Origin: Arcticimaribacter sp002477625 | Lineage (GTDB): Bacteria > Bacteroidota > Bacteroidia > Flavobacteriales > Flavobacteriaceae | Length of the DNA: 64,000 bases | Direction of reading: 5' to 3' | Assembly (NCBI GenBank): GCA_943846665.1 | Contig: OX044358.1 | Location: forward strand, 1,178,001 to 1,242,000 | Shown here: positions 1 to 8,701 of the stretch, one piece after another | Layout: every line of letters starts with the position of its first letter | Position numbering within the stretch: position 1 is the first letter of the stretch | The notes under the pieces: generated by a model | Database searches by the model: none | The model's input: the letters and a program-made list of their open reading frames with translations, nothing else | What the model was told of the DNA's origin: nothing | Translations under genes and position numbers: made by a program

Positions 1-484
1 TTGCCTCAGCGCTCATACCGGTGCCTATTTTATGAAAGTTTTTGGTGCCATTGAATTTATCTCTCCCTGTTTTAATTAGCACAATCATTTTCGGCTTTAT
101 CGTCAACTTATTCTTGCTTAAAAAAGCTTCAATATCTTTTGTTGTAATCGGATCAAAATCTGCCTTGTGTTTCATGTCAATTACCAGGCCTTGACCATAG
201 CACCACTCCAAGGGAACTTCATCAATTGTTTTGGACTTTTGACCCTCTGTCGTGGGCGAATAGTGCCAAGGAGCATCAATATGTGTTGTGGCATGCACCC
301 CCATATGCTTTATGGTGTCATCTGCCCAGCCAATAAAGTTTTTTGGAAATAACCGAAAGGGTAAGCCTAAAAAGCGGATCAGCCATTTGGCTTTTCTATG
401 AGGCTTATGTTTTATTTTGACTTTCATAAACCAAGGATCCGACTTATTGTATTGAATTGGTTTTGATAGGTCTATAATTTTCAT
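1..484 (-). CDS. Cyclase family protein (kynurenine formamidase-like), 3' end cut by window
   Basis: The reading frame opens at ATG 484 on the minus strand and runs off the left window edge, so only the first 161 residues are seen. Residues 64-75 read HATTHIDAPWHY, the HxxTHxDxPxH metal-site signature of the cyclase/formamidase family (PF04199; kynurenine formamidase, isatin hydrolase). His64, His68, Asp70 and His74 would bind the metal. The first 55 residues contain an unusually basic stretch before the motif. Members hydrolyse amides or cyclic amides; the substrate here cannot be told. No signal peptide is seen, so it is probably cytoplasmic. Assignment to the family is firm, specificity is not. 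Confidence 0.85.
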   Translation of the reverse strand, partial: MKIIDLSKPIQYNKSDPWFMKVKIKHKPHRKAKWLIRFLGLPFRLFPKNFIGWADDTIKHMGVHATTHIDAPWHYSPTTEGQKSKTIDEVPLEWCYGQGLVIDMKHKADFDPITTKDIEAFLSKNKLTIKPKMIVLIKTGRDKFNGTKNFHKIGTGMSAEA

Positions 485-869
485 TGCGCCATTTTTGGAT
501 TAAGCACTAATGTAGCAAATACATGTTAAATGGAAATTTGCGCGGGTTTGTGGGAGTGGGCGAGAACGAGCACTTACTTATAGCTATTGTTACTTTCTGG
601 CTTTTTCCCAATTCTTTTACTTCTTCAATCCTTTCGATTGTTTTGAACCAAATGTCCAATTTCCTAGTATTGCATATAAACCTGATTTTTGTACTTAAGC
701 AATAATGTGTCTGGCTTTTATAGCATTTACCAATGAATGGTAACGTCTAGTATAAGAAACGTAGGGCAGTAAATAAGCACTTTCGTTTCGGTTTATATTT
801 AGCGGACTTTGTTAATACTCACAGAACTTTTGGTTTAGTACAAACTCCCTATGTTTTTTATACATTGTT
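485..869. other. Intergenic region, no supported gene
   Basis: This 385-base stretch lies between the cyclase gene start and the end of the hydrolase gene. I see no convincing coding frame; a 60-codon plus-strand frame at 523-705 has no recognisable content. A small hairpin (TTACCA 727-732, TGGTAA 738-743, five-base loop) lies in it. Its right edge holds one arm of the inverted repeat described separately. Confidence 0.5.
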
Positions 870-877
870 CTATGCCG
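859..877. repeat. Left arm of imperfect inverted repeat around the sdpRI-hydrolase module
   Basis: The stretch ATACATTGTTCTATGCC (860-876) overlaps the stop codon of the hydrolase gene. Its reverse complement, with a small indel, recurs at 2931-2950 beyond the regulator gene, so the three-gene module is bracketed by the pair. Core shared bases are GTTCTATGCC. Confidence 0.45.
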
Positions 878-1958
878 TTTTATATTGAGTTTGTTGTTTT
901 ATCCATTCAATCATTATTTCCAAAACATTTGGTGAGAAAGTCTGTTCAATAGTTGCATATTCGTTTGGTAATCCAGTTTCACTTTCTTGAAATAAATGGT
1001 TTAAATTTTCCAATTGTTTTATTTCAACATCTTCGTTTCCATTTTCTTTCAAGGTTTTTTCGATAGTTTCAAGGTTTTCTTTTGGTGGTACTTGTAAATC
1101 ATTCGACACATTAAGGGCAAGAACCGGACATTTGGTTTTGCTCAAAGCTATTTGAGGGGCAAATTTTATAAAATCTGTTAGCCAAGGAATTGATATTTGC
1201 TCTGAAATGGTTTGGATCTGACTTTCAGGTAACATTGCTCCAAATACTTTGGTAAAATAATTTTTTAGTTCTGTTTGTAATTGGGTTTTGTTGTCGTTTG
1301 ATTTTAAAATTATGTCATAAGCACCTTTCATATTATTTTGTCCTTGTGTAATTCCGACTTCAGGGACTCCCATTTTTCGTTCAATTTTTTCTTTTTGCAA
1401 AAGCATAAGCTTATCGCCTCTTATTCCAGAGCCAGCAAGAATTACAATAAAAGAAGCGTCTGTATTTTTACTTGCTATAATTGGTGCAATTACACCTCCT
1501 AAACTATGACCAATTAATCCAATTTTAGAATGATCAATCTCTTTGTAGGTTTTTAAAAATTCAAGTGCACTTTTAGTGTCATTAACAAATCCTTTGAGTC
1601 CAGTTTCATTATGATTACCTTCTGATTCGCCAGTACCTCTATCATCAACTCGTAATACAGCAATTCCTCTTTTAGTTATGTAGTCAGCGATTACTAAAAA
1701 TGGCTTATGGTTCATTAGTTCAGAATTTCTGTCTTGTGGACCACTACCACTAATCAAAATTACAGCAGGAAAATCGGAACCCTTTTTTGGATACGTTAAT
1801 GTACCTGCAAGTGAAATACTGTCAAGATTATTTTTAAATACAACATTTTCGATTGTATACTCAAAAGGTTCTTTAAGCTCTTGAGGTCTATTATTTTGAG
1901 AATATAAATTGAATGATGTAATTGTTGTAATTATAAAATATAAAAGTTTGATTTTCAT
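870..1958 (-). CDS. Secreted alpha/beta hydrolase (serine hydrolase)
   Basis: The protein has 362 residues. Residues 1-21 are a signal peptide ending near LYSQ, so it is exported. The alpha/beta-hydrolase fold is shown by SGSGPQDRN (70-78, oxyanion region), DDRGTGES (104-111) and the nucleophile elbow GHSLGG (150-155, Ser152). Asp287 (SNDLQVP) and His321 (LNHLF) fit the remaining triad. This is the type annotated as acyl-peptidase or esterase-like hydrolase; the substrate is unknown. It is the last gene of a three-gene operon: its ATG overlaps the SdpI-like gene stop by four bases (ATGA type), which implies translational coupling. The partner role with SdpI is inference; no toxin gene is near. 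Confidence 0.85.
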   Translation of the reverse strand: MKIKLLYFIITTITSFNLYSQNNRPQELKEPFEYTIENVVFKNNLDSISLAGTLTYPKKGSDFPAVILISGSGPQDRNSELMNHKPFLVIADYITKRGIAVLRVDDRGTGESEGNHNETGLKGFVNDTKSALEFLKTYKEIDHSKIGLIGHSLGGVIAPIIASKNTDASFIVILAGSGIRGDKLMLLQKEKIERKMGVPEVGITQGQNNMKGAYDIILKSNDNKTQLQTELKNYFTKVFGAMLPESQIQTISEQISIPWLTDFIKFAPQIALSKTKCPVLALNVSNDLQVPPKENLETIEKTLKENGNEDVEIKQLENLNHLFQESETGLPNEYATIEQTFSPNVLEIMIEWIKQQTQYKTA

Positions 1959-2605
1959 TTTGCTTGTTTTTTAAGGTTTTGAAATTTCAGGTATGAATAG
2001 AATACAGGAATAATAGTTATAAGAGCAGTGATAACTATAAATATTGTAAAATTAGTTTGCTTTTCTAATAACAAACTTGAAAGTATAATTATAAGACCTC
2101 CAATAAACCACATTTTTCCTCCTAATTTGTGTGTTTCTTTGCACACAGTTTCGTTTTCTAATGTCCAAGGTGTTCTAATTCCAATGAAATAATTTGCTTT
2201 TATTGTTTTAAAATAATTTCCAAGAATTAAATAAAGTAAGCCTATTAATAATACAATATAATTTGGATTAGTTATAGATTGATTTTTTGCGGAATAAATT
2301 ATGAATAGTGCTAATATTGACATAAAAGTGGTCAATAAGAATTTTATTGTTTGAAGTTTGTTTCCCATTTTATTTAGTTTATTTTTTGGGTCGATTTTAG
2401 GAACAACCAAAAAGATTACATAAACAAGTAATGGCAATAGAAAAGGAATGATTAAAAGTTCTGATTTATCTCCATATCTATCTATTTCTCCTTTTATATT
2501 CCAATGCATAGGAACCTTATTTGGTAAATCATTCCATACATACGCCAAATAGATAAATGGCAAAAGCACAATTGTGATAAGTGGCAATTCTTTTTTTAAA
2601 TTCAT
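1955..2605 (-). CDS. sdpI: SdpI family membrane protein
   Basis: The 216-residue protein has about six hydrophobic helices. Near the N terminus, after the first helix, it carries the DUF1648 signature PNKVPMHWNIKGEIDRYG, then the SdpI-type C-terminal half with NYFIGIRTPWTLENETVW-like core (here GIRTPWTLENE followed by THKLGGK). In Bacillus subtilis, SdpI is the membrane immunity protein against the SDP toxin and also sequesters the repressor SdpR. Here it directly follows an SdpR-like regulator by two bases and overlaps a hydrolase gene by four. No SdpC-type toxin is seen, so immunity to an outside toxin or another envelope-stress role is possible. Confidence 0.85.
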   Translation of the reverse strand: MNLKKELPLITIVLLPFIYLAYVWNDLPNKVPMHWNIKGEIDRYGDKSELLIIPFLLPLLVYVIFLVVPKIDPKNKLNKMGNKLQTIKFLLTTFMSILALFIIYSAKNQSITNPNYIVLLIGLLYLILGNYFKTIKANYFIGIRTPWTLENETVCKETHKLGGKMWFIGGLIIILSSLLLEKQTNFTIFIVITALITIIPVFYSYLKFQNLKKQAK

Positions 2606-2607
2606 AT

Positions 2608-2862
2608 TTATTTTTTTAAAGTCAATATCCAGTTTAGTAAATCCTCTAATATGCTTGTATTTAATGAGTATTCTACAAACTGGCCTTTTTTTTCACTTGT
2701 TATTAAATCTCCTCTTTTAAGAATGTCAAGATGATGTGAAATACTTGGTTTGGATATATTAAATCTATCTGCAATTTCTCCAGCATTCATATCTTTTTCT
2801 TTTAATAATTCAACAATTTGTCTTCTTGTTTCATCATTTAATGCCTTGAAAAGAGAATTCAT
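2608..2862 (-). CDS. sdpR: ArsR-type winged-helix regulator, SdpR-like autorepressor
   Basis: The 84-residue protein is almost entirely one winged helix-turn-helix. The recognition region is around residues 28-50 (AGEIADRFNISKPSISHHLD) and the wing follows at EKKGQFVEYSL. No metal-binding cysteines are present, which fits the SdpR branch and not metal-sensing ArsR. It is the first gene of the operon with the SdpI-like membrane protein and the hydrolase. In B. subtilis SdpR represses its own operon until SdpI traps it at the membrane; the same arrangement suggests the same logic here. A candidate operator lies just upstream of its start. Confidence 0.85.
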   Translation of the reverse strand: MNSLFKALNDETRRQIVELLKEKDMNAGEIADRFNISKPSISHHLDILKRGDLITSEKKGQFVEYSLNTSILEDLLNWILTLKK

Positions 2863-2871
2863 TTATTTAGT

Positions 2872-2893
2872 TATTTAGGTAAATATCTAAATA
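2872..2893. promoter_or_regulatory. Candidate SdpR operator (inverted repeat)
   Basis: TATTTAG at 2872-2878 and CTAAATA at 2887-2893 form a perfect 7-bp inverted repeat with an 8-bp spacer, 10 bases upstream of the regulator start. Position and dyad symmetry suit a dimeric ArsR-type repressor. Binding is inferred only. Confidence 0.4.
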
Positions 2894-2926
2894 TTATTTC
2901 AAATGACTAAATTTAGTTCGGTTTTT

Positions 2927-2952
2927 AAATGGCATAGAACTATTGTGTATGC
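2927..2952. repeat. Right arm of imperfect inverted repeat around the sdpRI-hydrolase module
   Basis: GGCATAGAACTATTGTGTAT (2931-2950) is the inverted counterpart of 860-876, with three extra bases. It lies upstream of the regulator. The pair encloses about 2.1 kb and could mark a mobile cassette boundary or be old repeat sequence. Confidence 0.4.
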
Positions 2953-3027
2953 ACACCTTTAGGTGTGTTTATTTCCATTATATTTTTATTTTGTTCAACA
3001 ATACTTCCCGAATTGGTATGTATTGTG

Positions 3028-3213
3028 TCACTCTCGGTTAAGTAAAAAAATCTTGAAAGCCTTTTCCTTTTCGCCCTGTTGTATTTGATTTACACAAACA
3101 AAATAATGGGCATACCGCAAAAGCAATTGCCACAAAAAAGCGGGTTCGAAAAGGTGGTATGGATGCAGGTTTTTCATAAAGCATATCCGATTTGGGGGTT
3201 GAATACCTTTCAT
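3028..3213 (-). CDS. Doubtful small ORF downstream of ugd
   Basis: A 61-codon frame lies downstream of the UDP-glucose dehydrogenase gene on the same strand. The product has no signal peptide or motif that I recognise; the middle part (LHPYHLFEPAFLWQLLLRYA) is aromatic-rich and protein-like, so it may be the tail of a decayed gene. The rest of 2894-3297 shows no feature. Low confidence that it is expressed. Confidence 0.2.
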   Translation of the reverse strand: MKGIQPPNRICFMKNLHPYHLFEPAFLWQLLLRYAHYFVCVNQIQQGEKEKAFKIFLLNRE

Positions 3214-3297
3214 ATCTGAATAAAACTTTCAGTATTTACAAATCAGCCGGCTGAAAATCGGTTACTTAGGCGCTATGATAAACCTTGAAAAGGTCAA

Positions 3298-4599
3298 CTA
3301 GGGACGTCCAATCGAGAAATAGGAAATGCCCGCAGCTTCCATTTCTTGGGGGTCAAAAACATTACGCCCGTCAAAAATCAAGGGCTTTTGCATGCTGCTT
3401 TTGAACAAAGGAATGTCGAGGTTACGGAAGAGGTTCCACTCCGTACACACTATAAGGGCGTCAGCTTGTTGTAGGGCTTCGTTGGGTTCTTTGGCATAGT
3501 GAATGCGGTCGCCAAAGTGTTTACGGGTGTTTTCGGTCGCTACGGGATCGAAAACAGAAAAGCTTGCGCCTTGTTTCAGTAAGGTTTCAATAACATAAAA
3601 AGCCGGAGCCTCACGCACATCATCCGTTCCTGGCTTAAACGAAAGTCCCCAGAGGGCAAATTTCTTGCCCTGCAAGGCTCCTTTAAAATAGGTTTCTATT
3701 TTAGCGGTAAATACTTTTTTCTGTTCCGTATTTACGCGATCAACGGCCGTTAATATGGCAAAGGGTTGATCCAAATCATCCCCCAGCTTTTTGAGGGCTT
3801 TGACGTCTTTTGGAAAACAGGAACCTCCGTAGCCAATGCCGGGAAACAGGAAACGGTTCCCGATCCGATCATCACTCCCCATACCCTGACGAACCTGATC
3901 GACATTGGCGCCTACCAATTCACAGTAGTTGGCAATCTCGTTCATAAAACTAATCTTGGTTGCCAAGAAAGCATTGGAAGCGTATTTGGTCAATTCTGCA
4001 GAAACACAATCCATTATTTGATAACGGTTGCCAGTGCGCATATAGGGGGCATATAGTTTTTGTAATTGAGCGATGGCATGTTCCGATGTCGATCCTATCA
4101 CAACCCGTTGGGGTTTCATAAAATCTTGCACGGCAAAACCTTCTTTTAAAAATTCAGGGTTGGCAACTACATCTACCGAAGCGGCACAAGTCGTATCAAA
4201 AAGCTCTTGAAGCTGGCGCGTTGTTCCCACCGGCACCGTGCTTTTATTGACAATGATTTTATATTCTGTAGCCAAGGCTGCAATTTCTTTAGAAACTTGA
4301 AGCACATAGCTTAGATCCGCTCCTCCGTCTTCTAATTCTGGCGTGGGAAGGGCAAGGAAAATAAGCTCCGCAAAAGCAACAGCTTCGGCTAAGTCGGACG
4401 AAAAATTCAAGCGGTTAGCTGCTCGGTTGCGTTGAAAAAGGGTTTCTAGTTCGGGTTCATAAATCGGAATTTCTCCTGCTTGCATAGCCGATACTTTTTC
4501 CCGATTGTTGTCTATGCACAGGACTTGATTTCCGGTTTCTGCAAAGCAGGTTCCTGTTACTAAGCCTACATATCCTGATCCTATAACCGCTATTTTCAT
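3298..4599 (-). CDS. ugd: UDP-glucose 6-dehydrogenase
   Basis: At 433 residues it has the full length for bacterial UDP-glucose/GDP-mannose dehydrogenases. The N-terminal NAD site is GSGYVG (7-12). Catalytic residues of the family are visible: Lys205 in AELTKYASNA, and the nucleophile Cys261 in GYGGSCFPKD (257-265). It oxidises UDP-glucose to UDP-glucuronate in two NAD-dependent steps, giving an acidic sugar donor for surface polysaccharide. It is the last gene of the minus-strand rfb operon, 48 bases behind the glycosyltransferase. A UDP-ManNAc dehydrogenase specificity cannot be fully excluded without alignment. Confidence 0.9.
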   Translation of the reverse strand: MKIAVIGSGYVGLVTGTCFAETGNQVLCIDNNREKVSAMQAGEIPIYEPELETLFQRNRAANRLNFSSDLAEAVAFAELIFLALPTPELEDGGADLSYVLQVSKEIAALATEYKIIVNKSTVPVGTTRQLQELFDTTCAASVDVVANPEFLKEGFAVQDFMKPQRVVIGSTSEHAIAQLQKLYAPYMRTGNRYQIMDCVSAELTKYASNAFLATKISFMNEIANYCELVGANVDQVRQGMGSDDRIGNRFLFPGIGYGGSCFPKDVKALKKLGDDLDQPFAILTAVDRVNTEQKKVFTAKIETYFKGALQGKKFALWGLSFKPGTDDVREAPAFYVIETLLKQGASFSVFDPVATENTRKHFGDRIHYAKEPNEALQQADALIVCTEWNLFRNLDIPLFKSSMQKPLIFDGRNVFDPQEMEAAGISYFSIGRP

Positions 4600-4647
4600 G
4601 CTCCTTCTGTATATGTATTCAAACGGAAGATCCGTCCGAATCGTATG

Positions 4648-5502
4648 TTATGCCTTCTTTTTGTTCTTGATTTTATTCCATCGGTACGTTCGAATAAATT
4701 TGCCTTGCTCCGCATCGATTAAAAACGGTTGCTGTTCTCGTTTTGCCTTCTGGTACCCGCTAAGTAAACGAAAAAATGTGGGAAGACTCCTTTTTAGAAA
4801 TGCATTTTTAAGACTCGCCAAAACGGAAAGCAACCAGCCGTATCGCAATACATAAAAAGCGGCTCCTTGAAATTGTGCTGCGCGAGGCCCATAGCCTGCC
4901 CCTATGGGCCGCCTGTGTTTTACATGAAGCTGTGGGAGGGTTTTAACAGAAAAGCCAAAATAACGGGCTAAAAGTTCGTCTACCGTGTCCCAGCCCATCG
5001 CTGGACGCAGCCCTCCGATGGCAGCAAAGCAGGCGTTCGAATAGGCTTTAAATGCACCTCGAACATGATCCAGTCCCATGGGGTGGTTCAACTCCCAATC
5101 CCCTGCCTTGTTTTGTTCGTAACAAAAGCCGCCTGCAATTCCAACCTTCGGATCTTCAAAGGCCGTCAAGAGGGTTTCAAAATAATCCTTGGGCAAAAGT
5201 AAGTCCGCGTCTAATTTAACCAAGACATCGTAGGGTTGCTTTAGCTGTTTAAGACCAAAAGTAAAGGCATGAATCACTTTGGAGCCGGGCAAATGAGCGG
5301 CCACCGAACTATGATTTACATAGCGTATGTTTTCATATGCTGCAGAAAAGCGCTGCATGATGCTTTCTGTATCATCGGTTGCATTGTCGTTTACCAAAAT
5401 AATTTCTAGTGCAGAAACCGTTTGCTCGCATAAGGATTGGAGCGTCCCTTCTAAAAAGTTCGCTTCGTTGTGCGCGGGTATGATTACACTATAGCTTTTC
5501 AA
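4648..5502 (-). CDS. Family 2 glycosyltransferase
   Basis: The 284-residue protein starts with the GT-A fold signature SVIIPAHNEANFLEGTL and has the nucleotide-sugar site VNDNATDDT and the metal-binding DAD (98-100). A later ED-like region (DTVDELLARYFGF) matches the acceptor/catalytic part. The C terminus is highly basic (KNKKK) and a short hydrophobic stretch near residue 225 could hold it at the inner membrane. It presumably transfers a sugar in surface polysaccharide or glycolipid synthesis. The start codon overlaps the rfbD stop by four bases, so both are translated together. Confidence 0.85.
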   Translation of the reverse strand: MKSYSVIIPAHNEANFLEGTLQSLCEQTVSALEIILVNDNATDDTESIMQRFSAAYENIRYVNHSSVAAHLPGSKVIHAFTFGLKQLKQPYDVLVKLDADLLLPKDYFETLLTAFEDPKVGIAGGFCYEQNKAGDWELNHPMGLDHVRGAFKAYSNACFAAIGGLRPAMGWDTVDELLARYFGFSVKTLPQLHVKHRRPIGAGYGPRAAQFQGAAFYVLRYGWLLSVLASLKNAFLKRSLPTFFRLLSGYQKAKREQQPFLIDAEQGKFIRTYRWNKIKNKKKA

Positions 5503-6278
5503 AATTGCTTATTTGAAAAAAGAGGACTGTATGTCGGGCGAACTGCTCCTCCGCCTGATGTTGTACTGGGCGTAACAGGGACTTCAAGTTGATGTTCTTT
5601 TACGATCGCAACCGCCAAGTCATACCAGGACATGATCTGTTCATCCGAAAAATGATACAGGCCGTATTCGGGTTCTTTTTTTATCATCTGGAAAAGAAAT
5701 TCTGCCAGATGGGCAACATCGGTTGGAGTGCCAACCTGATCGTTAACGACTGTCAAGGGTTCGCCGTTTTTGGCTTTATTTAGAATGGCGCTATAAAAAT
5801 TGGAGCCTAAGGTTTTACTGTATAGCCAAGATGTTCGAATGATATAAAAGGCTTTAGCCTTTTGCTGAATATAGTGCTCCCCTTGCAGCTTGCTTTTACC
5901 GTATTGGTTGAGCGGTGCTGTTGGGTCCGTTTCGACATAAGGCGTTTTTTTAGTGCCATCGAATACATAATCTGTAGAAATATGCAGCAGGGTAAGCTGT
6001 TTTTCGTTACAAGCCGCCACGAGGTTTTTAACGCCTTCTACGTTTAATGCGTGAGCTGCGTCAATTTCAGTTTCTGCGCCTTCAACATGGGTATAGGCTG
6101 CACAATTGATACAAAAATCAAAGCTTTGTTTTTCCATAAAAGAAGCGATCGAGTGCGAATCGGTAATGTCCATTTCGTTTCTTCCACAGAAAACCCACCG
6201 GTCTTCTGACCCCAAACTTTGCTGCTTGAGGGTTGTTCCCAATTGGCCGTTGGCTCCTGTAACTAAAATCCGTTTCAC
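5499..6278 (-). CDS. rfbD: dTDP-4-dehydrorhamnose reductase, short C terminus
   Basis: This NADPH-dependent short-chain dehydrogenase makes dTDP-L-rhamnose, the last step of the pathway. The Rossmann motif GANGQLG is at 8-14, the catalytic pair is Tyr126/Lys130 (YGKSK), and STDYVFDG (101-108) is typical. At 259 residues it is roughly 25 residues shorter than usual members (about 285): after VRPTYSP the normal ending that carries the conserved K, F and W positions is missing, and the glycosyltransferase ATG overlaps the stop. Either a natural short form or a C-terminal truncation. Overlaps rfbC by four bases. Confidence 0.88.
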   Translation of the reverse strand: MKRILVTGANGQLGTTLKQQSLGSEDRWVFCGRNEMDITDSHSIASFMEKQSFDFCINCAAYTHVEGAETEIDAAHALNVEGVKNLVAACNEKQLTLLHISTDYVFDGTKKTPYVETDPTAPLNQYGKSKLQGEHYIQQKAKAFYIIRTSWLYSKTLGSNFYSAILNKAKNGEPLTVVNDQVGTPTDVAHLAEFLFQMIKKEPEYGLYHFSDEQIMSWYDLAVAIVKEHQLEVPVTPSTTSGGGAVRPTYSPLFSNKQF

Positions 6279-6820
6279 TGCGTATAGGTTTTAAAGGTGG
6301 GCCAAAGGCGGTCTTTATCGCTTAGAATTTGATCTGTTTGTGGAATTCTCCAATCGATGTTCAGCTCTGTATCCTTATATAAAATTCCACTTTCCGTTTC
6401 CGGGTGATAGTAGGCATCTGTTTTATAGAAAACAACCGCTTCTGGACTTAGAACGGCATAGCCGTGGGCACAGCCTTTAGGAACAAATAGTTGTTCTTTG
6501 TTTTCCTGGCTCAGCACAGCAGTAACTACAGCTCCAAAAGTGGGGCTTTCTTTTCTTAAATCCACCGCAACATCCAAAATGCTTCCTTGAAGTGCACGAA
6601 CTAATTTTGCTTGTGCATGCGGCGCTTCTTGTAAGTGCAACCCACGAACAACCCCATAGGTCGAAAATGCTTCGTTGTCCTGAACTGGGTTAAAAGCCAG
6701 TTGAGTTAATGCTTCAAAACGTTCTTTTTGAAAGCTTTCATAAAAATATCCCCGATCATCTTTAAACACTTGTGGCTTGATCAGCCAACAATCTACTATT
6801 GAAGTTTTTTGAATATCCAT
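6275..6820 (-). CDS. rfbC: dTDP-4-dehydrorhamnose 3,5-epimerase
   Basis: The 181-residue cupin-fold protein has full family length. The catalytic His is His62 in VVRGLHLQ, and the Tyr acid is in FYKTDAYY (131-138). FVPKGCAHGYAVLS (112-125) is a hallmark of RmlC. It epimerises C3 and C5 of dTDP-4-keto-6-deoxyglucose. It sits between rfbA (one-base gap upstream) and rfbD (four-base overlap), so it is part of one operon with all four rhamnose genes. Confidence 0.95.
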   Translation of the reverse strand: MDIQKTSIVDCWLIKPQVFKDDRGYFYESFQKERFEALTQLAFNPVQDNEAFSTYGVVRGLHLQEAPHAQAKLVRALQGSILDVAVDLRKESPTFGAVVTAVLSQENKEQLFVPKGCAHGYAVLSPEAVVFYKTDAYYHPETESGILYKDTELNIDWRIPQTDQILSDKDRLWPTFKTYTQ

Positions 6821-6821
6821 A

Positions 6822-7685
6822 TTATTCTGAAATCAGCGATTTTAAATAGGTCCCATATACGGTTTTTTCGAGCTCGTCAGCCAAAAGGCTCAACTGTGGT
6901 TTGTCGATCGCTCCCGAATGGTATGCGGCCGCTTCGATCGCACCGATCAGTATGCCTTGTCTGGATTGAACTACTTGTACAAACTGACTGGCTTCCATCA
7001 ACGATTCGATGGTTCCAGTGTCCAACCAGGCAGTGCCAGGATCTAAAACCTCAACATGCAACCGGTTTTCGTCCATATACAGTCGGTTGAGATCCGTAAT
7101 TTCTAATTCTCCCCTTGCGCTTGGTTTCAGTTGTTTTGCTTTTTCGACCACGGTATTGTCGTAAAAATAAATTCCTGGGACAGCGTAAGACGATTTGGGA
7201 TGCGTGGGCTTTTCTTCAATGTCAATTGCTTTTCTGTTGGCATCAAACTGAACGATTCCATACCGATGTGGATCGCTCACTTTGCTGGCAAAAATCATCC
7301 CGCCATCGTAAGAGGCGTGTTTTTTTAGCTGCTCTATAAAATGGGTTCCATAAAATAAATTGTCTCCCAAAATAAGGGCTACGGGATCGTTTTGTATGAA
7401 GTCTTCGCCTAGAATAAATGCTTGTGCCAAACCGTTTGGTTCTGGCTGTTCAACATAGCTAAAAGAACATCCTATGCGTGAACCATCGCCCAATAAGCTT
7501 TTAAATAAAGGCATGTCCTCTGGGGTGGTAATAATCAATATTTCGTGTATTCCTGCTTCTATTAAGGTTGCCAAAGGATAATAGACCATGGGCTTGTCGT
7601 AGATGGGCATGAGTTGCTTACTAGCCGCTTTGGTCAATGGGTATAGGCGTGTTCCTTTTCCTCCTGCTAAGATAATTCCTTTCAT
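6822..7685 (-). CDS. rfbA: Glucose-1-phosphate thymidylyltransferase
   Basis: The 287-residue nucleotidyltransferase has the signature GGKGTRLYPLTKAASKQL starting at residue 8, and ALILGDNLFYG (about 102-112) with the metal-binding Asp. It couples dTTP and glucose 1-phosphate to dTDP-glucose, the first step of dTDP-rhamnose synthesis. Full-length. Its start overlaps the rfbB stop by one base and rfbC follows after one base. Confidence 0.95.
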   Translation of the reverse strand: MKGIILAGGKGTRLYPLTKAASKQLMPIYDKPMVYYPLATLIEAGIHEILIITTPEDMPLFKSLLGDGSRIGCSFSYVEQPEPNGLAQAFILGEDFIQNDPVALILGDNLFYGTHFIEQLKKHASYDGGMIFASKVSDPHRYGIVQFDANRKAIDIEEKPTHPKSSYAVPGIYFYDNTVVEKAKQLKPSARGELEITDLNRLYMDENRLHVEVLDPGTAWLDTGTIESLMEASQFVQVVQSRQGILIGAIEAAAYHSGAIDKPQLSLLADELEKTVYGTYLKSLISE

Positions 7686-8701
7686 CAGTTCCTTTTGTTT
7701 AGGTAATGTTCTACCGTAATCTGAAGTGCTTCTTCAAAAGAGGTCTGGGCTTTCCAGCCCAATTCATTCTTGATTTTGGTTGCGTCAATGGCATATCGAA
7801 AATCATGCCCCAAACGATCGGTAACATGAGTAATTAGTGTGGCATAAGATTTTCCATTGGATCGTGGCTGTATCGTATCTAAAATTTGAATAACGGCTGC
7901 ACAGAGATCCAAATTTGTTTTTTCGCTATCGCCACCCACACAATAAACCTCCCCTAAGGTTCCTTTTTCAAAAACAGTTTGTATTGCAATACAATGATCG
8001 AGTACAAAAAGCCAGTCCCGAATGTTTTTTCCTGTTCCATAAATGGGAATAGGTTCTTCTTGAATTGCTTTTCTAATGATCGTTGGGATCAATTTTTCTT
8101 GATGCTGGTAAGGTCCAAAGTTATTGGAACAATTGGTCGTTACAACGGGCAGGCCATAGGTGTGAAAATAGCTTCGAACCAAATGATCCGATGCGGCTTT
8201 GGATGCGCTATAAGGGCTGTTGGGAGCGTAGGCTGTTTTTTCAGTAAAGGCTCCTGTAGGGCCTAAGGCACCATAAACTTCATCTGTAGAGATGTGGTGA
8301 AAACGAGCCTTTTCATAGGCCGCTTTCTTGCTTTGATTGGGTTCCAACCACGCTTTTCGAGCTGCTTCTAAAAGCTGAAAAGTTCCCATAATGTTGGTTT
8401 CTACAAAGGCTTCTGGCCCGCTGATCGAATTATCAACATGGGATTCTGCCGCAAAATGAACGACACCCTGTATGTTGTTTTCTTGAAACAATTGACTTAA
8501 AAGCTGAGCATCACAAATGTCTCCTTCGACAAAGCTTAGTCGAGCGTTTCCCTCCCAGCGCTTTAGCGCGTTTGCATCTGCAGCATAGGTTTTCTTGTCT
8601 AAAACCAATAGGTTTTCGAGGGGCTTGGCTTCTATGATATAGTCAATGTAATTTGACCCTATGAATCCTAATCCTCCGGTGATGAGTGTTTTTGCCTCCA
8701 T
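7685..8701 (-). CDS. rfbB: dTDP-glucose 4,6-dehydratase
   Basis: The 338-residue extended SDR enzyme begins with the NAD motif GGLGFIGSNY (9-18). STDEVYG and YSASKAASDH supply the catalytic Thr/Asp/Glu and the Tyr-x-x-x-Lys pair. It dehydrates dTDP-glucose to the 4-keto-6-deoxy sugar. It lies directly behind the GH3 gene with no gap and leads rfbA, rfbC and rfbD, so the whole pathway is co-transcribed. Confidence 0.95.
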   Translation of the reverse strand: MEAKTLITGGLGFIGSNYIDYIIEAKPLENLLVLDKKTYAADANALKRWEGNARLSFVEGDICDAQLLSQLFQENNIQGVVHFAAESHVDNSISGPEAFVETNIMGTFQLLEAARKAWLEPNQSKKAAYEKARFHHISTDEVYGALGPTGAFTEKTAYAPNSPYSASKAASDHLVRSYFHTYGLPVVTTNCSNNFGPYQHQEKLIPTIIRKAIQEEPIPIYGTGKNIRDWLFVLDHCIAIQTVFEKGTLGEVYCVGGDSEKTNLDLCAAVIQILDTIQPRSNGKSYATLITHVTDRLGHDFRYAIDATKIKNELGWKAQTSFEEALQITVEHYLNKRN

